Origin: CAYLNH01 sp964384625
GTDB lineage: Bacteria > Verrucomicrobiota > Lentisphaeria > JABSQK01
Length of the DNA: 7,193 bases
Direction: 5' to 3'
NCBI GenBank assembly: GCA_964384625.1
Contig: CAYLNH010000330.1
Coordinates: 1-7,193 of the forward strand
Shown here piece by piece: positions 6,632-7,193 of this stretch. Below the pieces are notes generated by a model. That model was not told the DNA's origin and made no database searches. It was given only the letters and a program-made list of their open reading frames with translations. A program made the translations under genes and the position numbers. The first letter of the stretch is position 1. Each line of letters begins with the position of its first letter.

Positions 6632-6707
6632 GGGGCTGTAGCTCAACGGCCGGAGCAACGGGCCTTTAACCCGTGGGTTGTGGGTTCGAATCCCACCGGC
6701 CCCACCA
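6632..6707 (+). tRNA. tRNA-Lys (anticodon UUU), CCA encoded
   Basis: The cloverleaf folds completely. The acceptor stem is GGGGCTG/CGGCCCC (one G-U pair), the D stem GCTC/GAGC (6641-6644, 6653-6656), the anticodon stem ACGGG/CCCGT (6658-6662, 6670-6674) and the T stem GTGGG/CCCAC with loop TTCGAAT (6685-6691). The discriminator is A at 6704, followed by an encoded CCA. The seven-base anticodon loop is CCTTTAA, so positions 34-36 are UUU, the lysine anticodon, and A73 agrees with bacterial tRNA-Lys. Two departures from the general consensus are visible: position 33 is C instead of the nearly universal U, and position 21 is G instead of A. It is the only plus-strand gene recognised here. Confidence 0.95.
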
Positions 6708-6915
6708 GATGCGAGACACGAAACACGAGATGCCGCAGGAAGTGATCGGCGATCAGACCGATCCCATGGGGTACTGGAGTATTGGAATGTTGGGGTGTTG
6801 CCGGACCATGAGTTGCGGCTCAGGAGGAGAAGGGCGAAACGGCAAAATGCCTTTCGCCAGATGTCCGGGTCGGTTCCGGTCCTCTCAGCGCAACCCCATG
6901 GTTCCATGTTCGTTG

Positions 6916-6954
6916 CGCCGTCGTCCCGGCTCTTGAGAGGTCGGGACGACGGCG
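6916..6954. repeat. Perfect 13-bp stem-loop
   Basis: CGCCGTCGTCCCG at 6916-6928 is the exact reverse complement of 6942-6954, with a 13-base spacer containing CTCT and AGAG that can pair weakly. No T-run follows on either strand, so a standard intrinsic terminator is unlikely. It may be a protein-binding palindrome, an mRNA-stabilising structure or a REP-like unit. Confidence 0.6.
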
Positions 6955-7051
6955 GGCGTTCCATCATTCGATCATCCCGGCATCTTCTGCGGGATGCCTG
7001 TGATCGGTAATCAGTAAGGGGTGCTTGTTGGCCCGCTGGCTGGGGCGATGG

Positions 7052-7084
7052 CGGGAACGGATCACCGTCACCTTGCCGTTCCCG
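7052..7084 (-). terminator. Hairpin directly after a minus-strand stop codon
   Basis: CGGGAACGG (7052-7060) pairs perfectly with CCGTTCCCG (7076-7084) around a 15-base loop. On the minus strand it begins four bases after the TGA at 7090-7088. That position suits a transcript 3' end, but there is no T tract, so it may be a stabilising structure or unrelated. Confidence 0.3.
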
Positions 7085-7087
7085 GGT

Positions 7088-7192
7088 TCATGAAAAGACC
7101 CCGGGTCGCTTGCCGGCCCGGTGAATGAGTTCAGTAAGGAACTTGACAGTACCGAGTTCTTCGGTCATTTCTTCTCTCGTAAGATGGCGGCC
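7088..7192 (-). CDS. Possible 3' end of an unknown gene entering from the right edge
   Basis: A minus-strand frame is open from the window edge to a TGA at 7090-7088. The visible 34 residues include REEMTEELGTVKFLTELIHR and end AGKRPGVFS, with a helical, charged composition unlike the chance frames around it. An ATG at 7168 could also start a peptide of 26 residues, but its upstream GAGAGAAGAA is a poor ribosome site placed very close. I do not recognise a family. A hairpin follows the stop, which slightly supports a true gene end. A chance frame of this length is still quite possible. Confidence 0.35.
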   Translation of the reverse strand, partial: GRHLTREEMTEELGTVKFLTELIHRAGKRPGVFS

Positions 7193-7193
7193 T

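Larger units (their letters stand above)
6708..7087. other. Intergenic region with short degenerate tandem repeats and strong hairpins
   Basis: No gene is recognised. Right after the tRNA come two copies of the heptamer ACACGAR (6716-6729), then a period-8 series TGGAGTAT, TGGAATGT, TGGGGTGT (6775-6798). Further on is a perfect 13-bp hairpin (6916-6928 with 6942-6954), a hairpin at 6973-6979/6990-6996 flanked by GATCA at 6970 and TGATC at 7001, and a 9-bp hairpin at 7052-7060/7076-7084. None is followed by a T-run of the usual kind. A minus-strand open frame across 6350-6967 merely reads the tRNA backwards and is not a gene. Confidence 0.5.

Noticed and set aside
6663..6669. Ochre-suppressor tRNA (reading the loop as UUA) that would decode the TAA in the kamA relic
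   Set aside because: The anticodon stem fixes the seven-base loop so that positions 34-36 are UUU. UUA would need a distorted loop, and the kamA relic also has a frameshift and lacks half its length, so readthrough would not rescue it.
6398..6745. Plus-strand frame containing AVAQRPEQRAFNP
   Set aside because: It is a tRNA-Lys gene read as protein; no ribosome site and no gene-like upstream part.
6350..6967. Minus-strand frame containing GIRTHNPRVKG
   Set aside because: This is the well-known artefact of translating a tRNA gene in reverse; it also crosses the hairpin and the kinase promoter.

Overview
The window looks like a chromosomal segment of a GC-rich Gram-negative bacterium. The gene content (a large multi-PAS hybrid histidine kinase, a uronate-isomerase-like amidohydrolase and a lysine 2,3-aminomutase relic) and the palindrome-rich intergenic DNA would fit the PVC group (Planctomycetota, Lentisphaerota or Kiritimatiellota). 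That placement is inference and is not firm. All recognisable protein genes lie on the minus strand; the one RNA gene, a tRNA-Lys(UUU), is on the plus strand.

Layout, left to right. Bases 1 to about 744 hold no convincing gene but are packed with short hairpins. The most striking part is 384-580, a compound inverted repeat with its dyad near 482: three hairpins on one side are mirrored by three on the other, and some stems differ between the arms while still pairing. Bases 745 to about 1356 are the C-terminal half of a lysine 2,3-aminomutase (KamA-family) gene. It has lost its radical-SAM half, carries a one-base frameshift, and has a TAA stop exactly where the PLP-binding lysine should be. 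Bases 1414-2748 encode a uronate-isomerase-like amidohydrolase, preceded by a possible promoter and a terminator-like leader hairpin. Bases 3000-6304 encode one hybrid sensor histidine kinase (membrane anchor, five PAS domains, HisKA/HATPase core, C-terminal receiver), now split into two frames by a one-base deletion near 5400. Bases 6311-6631 contain the kinase promoter and, at their far end, a plus-strand terminator-like hairpin only about ten bases before the tRNA. Bases 6708-7087 are non-coding, with degenerate short tandem repeats and several strong hairpins. At the right edge a minus-strand reading frame ends at 7088 and may be the tail of a gene outside the window.

Functionally, the kinase would sense a cytoplasmic or membrane signal and phosphorylate its own receiver domain. 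No DNA-binding partner is encoded nearby. The amidohydrolase would act in sugar-acid catabolism. Nothing ties the genes into one operon: a gap of about 250 bases with its own promoter-like signals separates kinase and amidohydrolase. The kamA relic and the kinase frameshift suggest either gene decay or base errors in the assembly; raw reads would separate these. I did not find a clear new defence or mobile system. The best candidates for something undescribed are the covarying palindrome element at 384-580 and the tRNA-Lys with a non-canonical anticodon loop.
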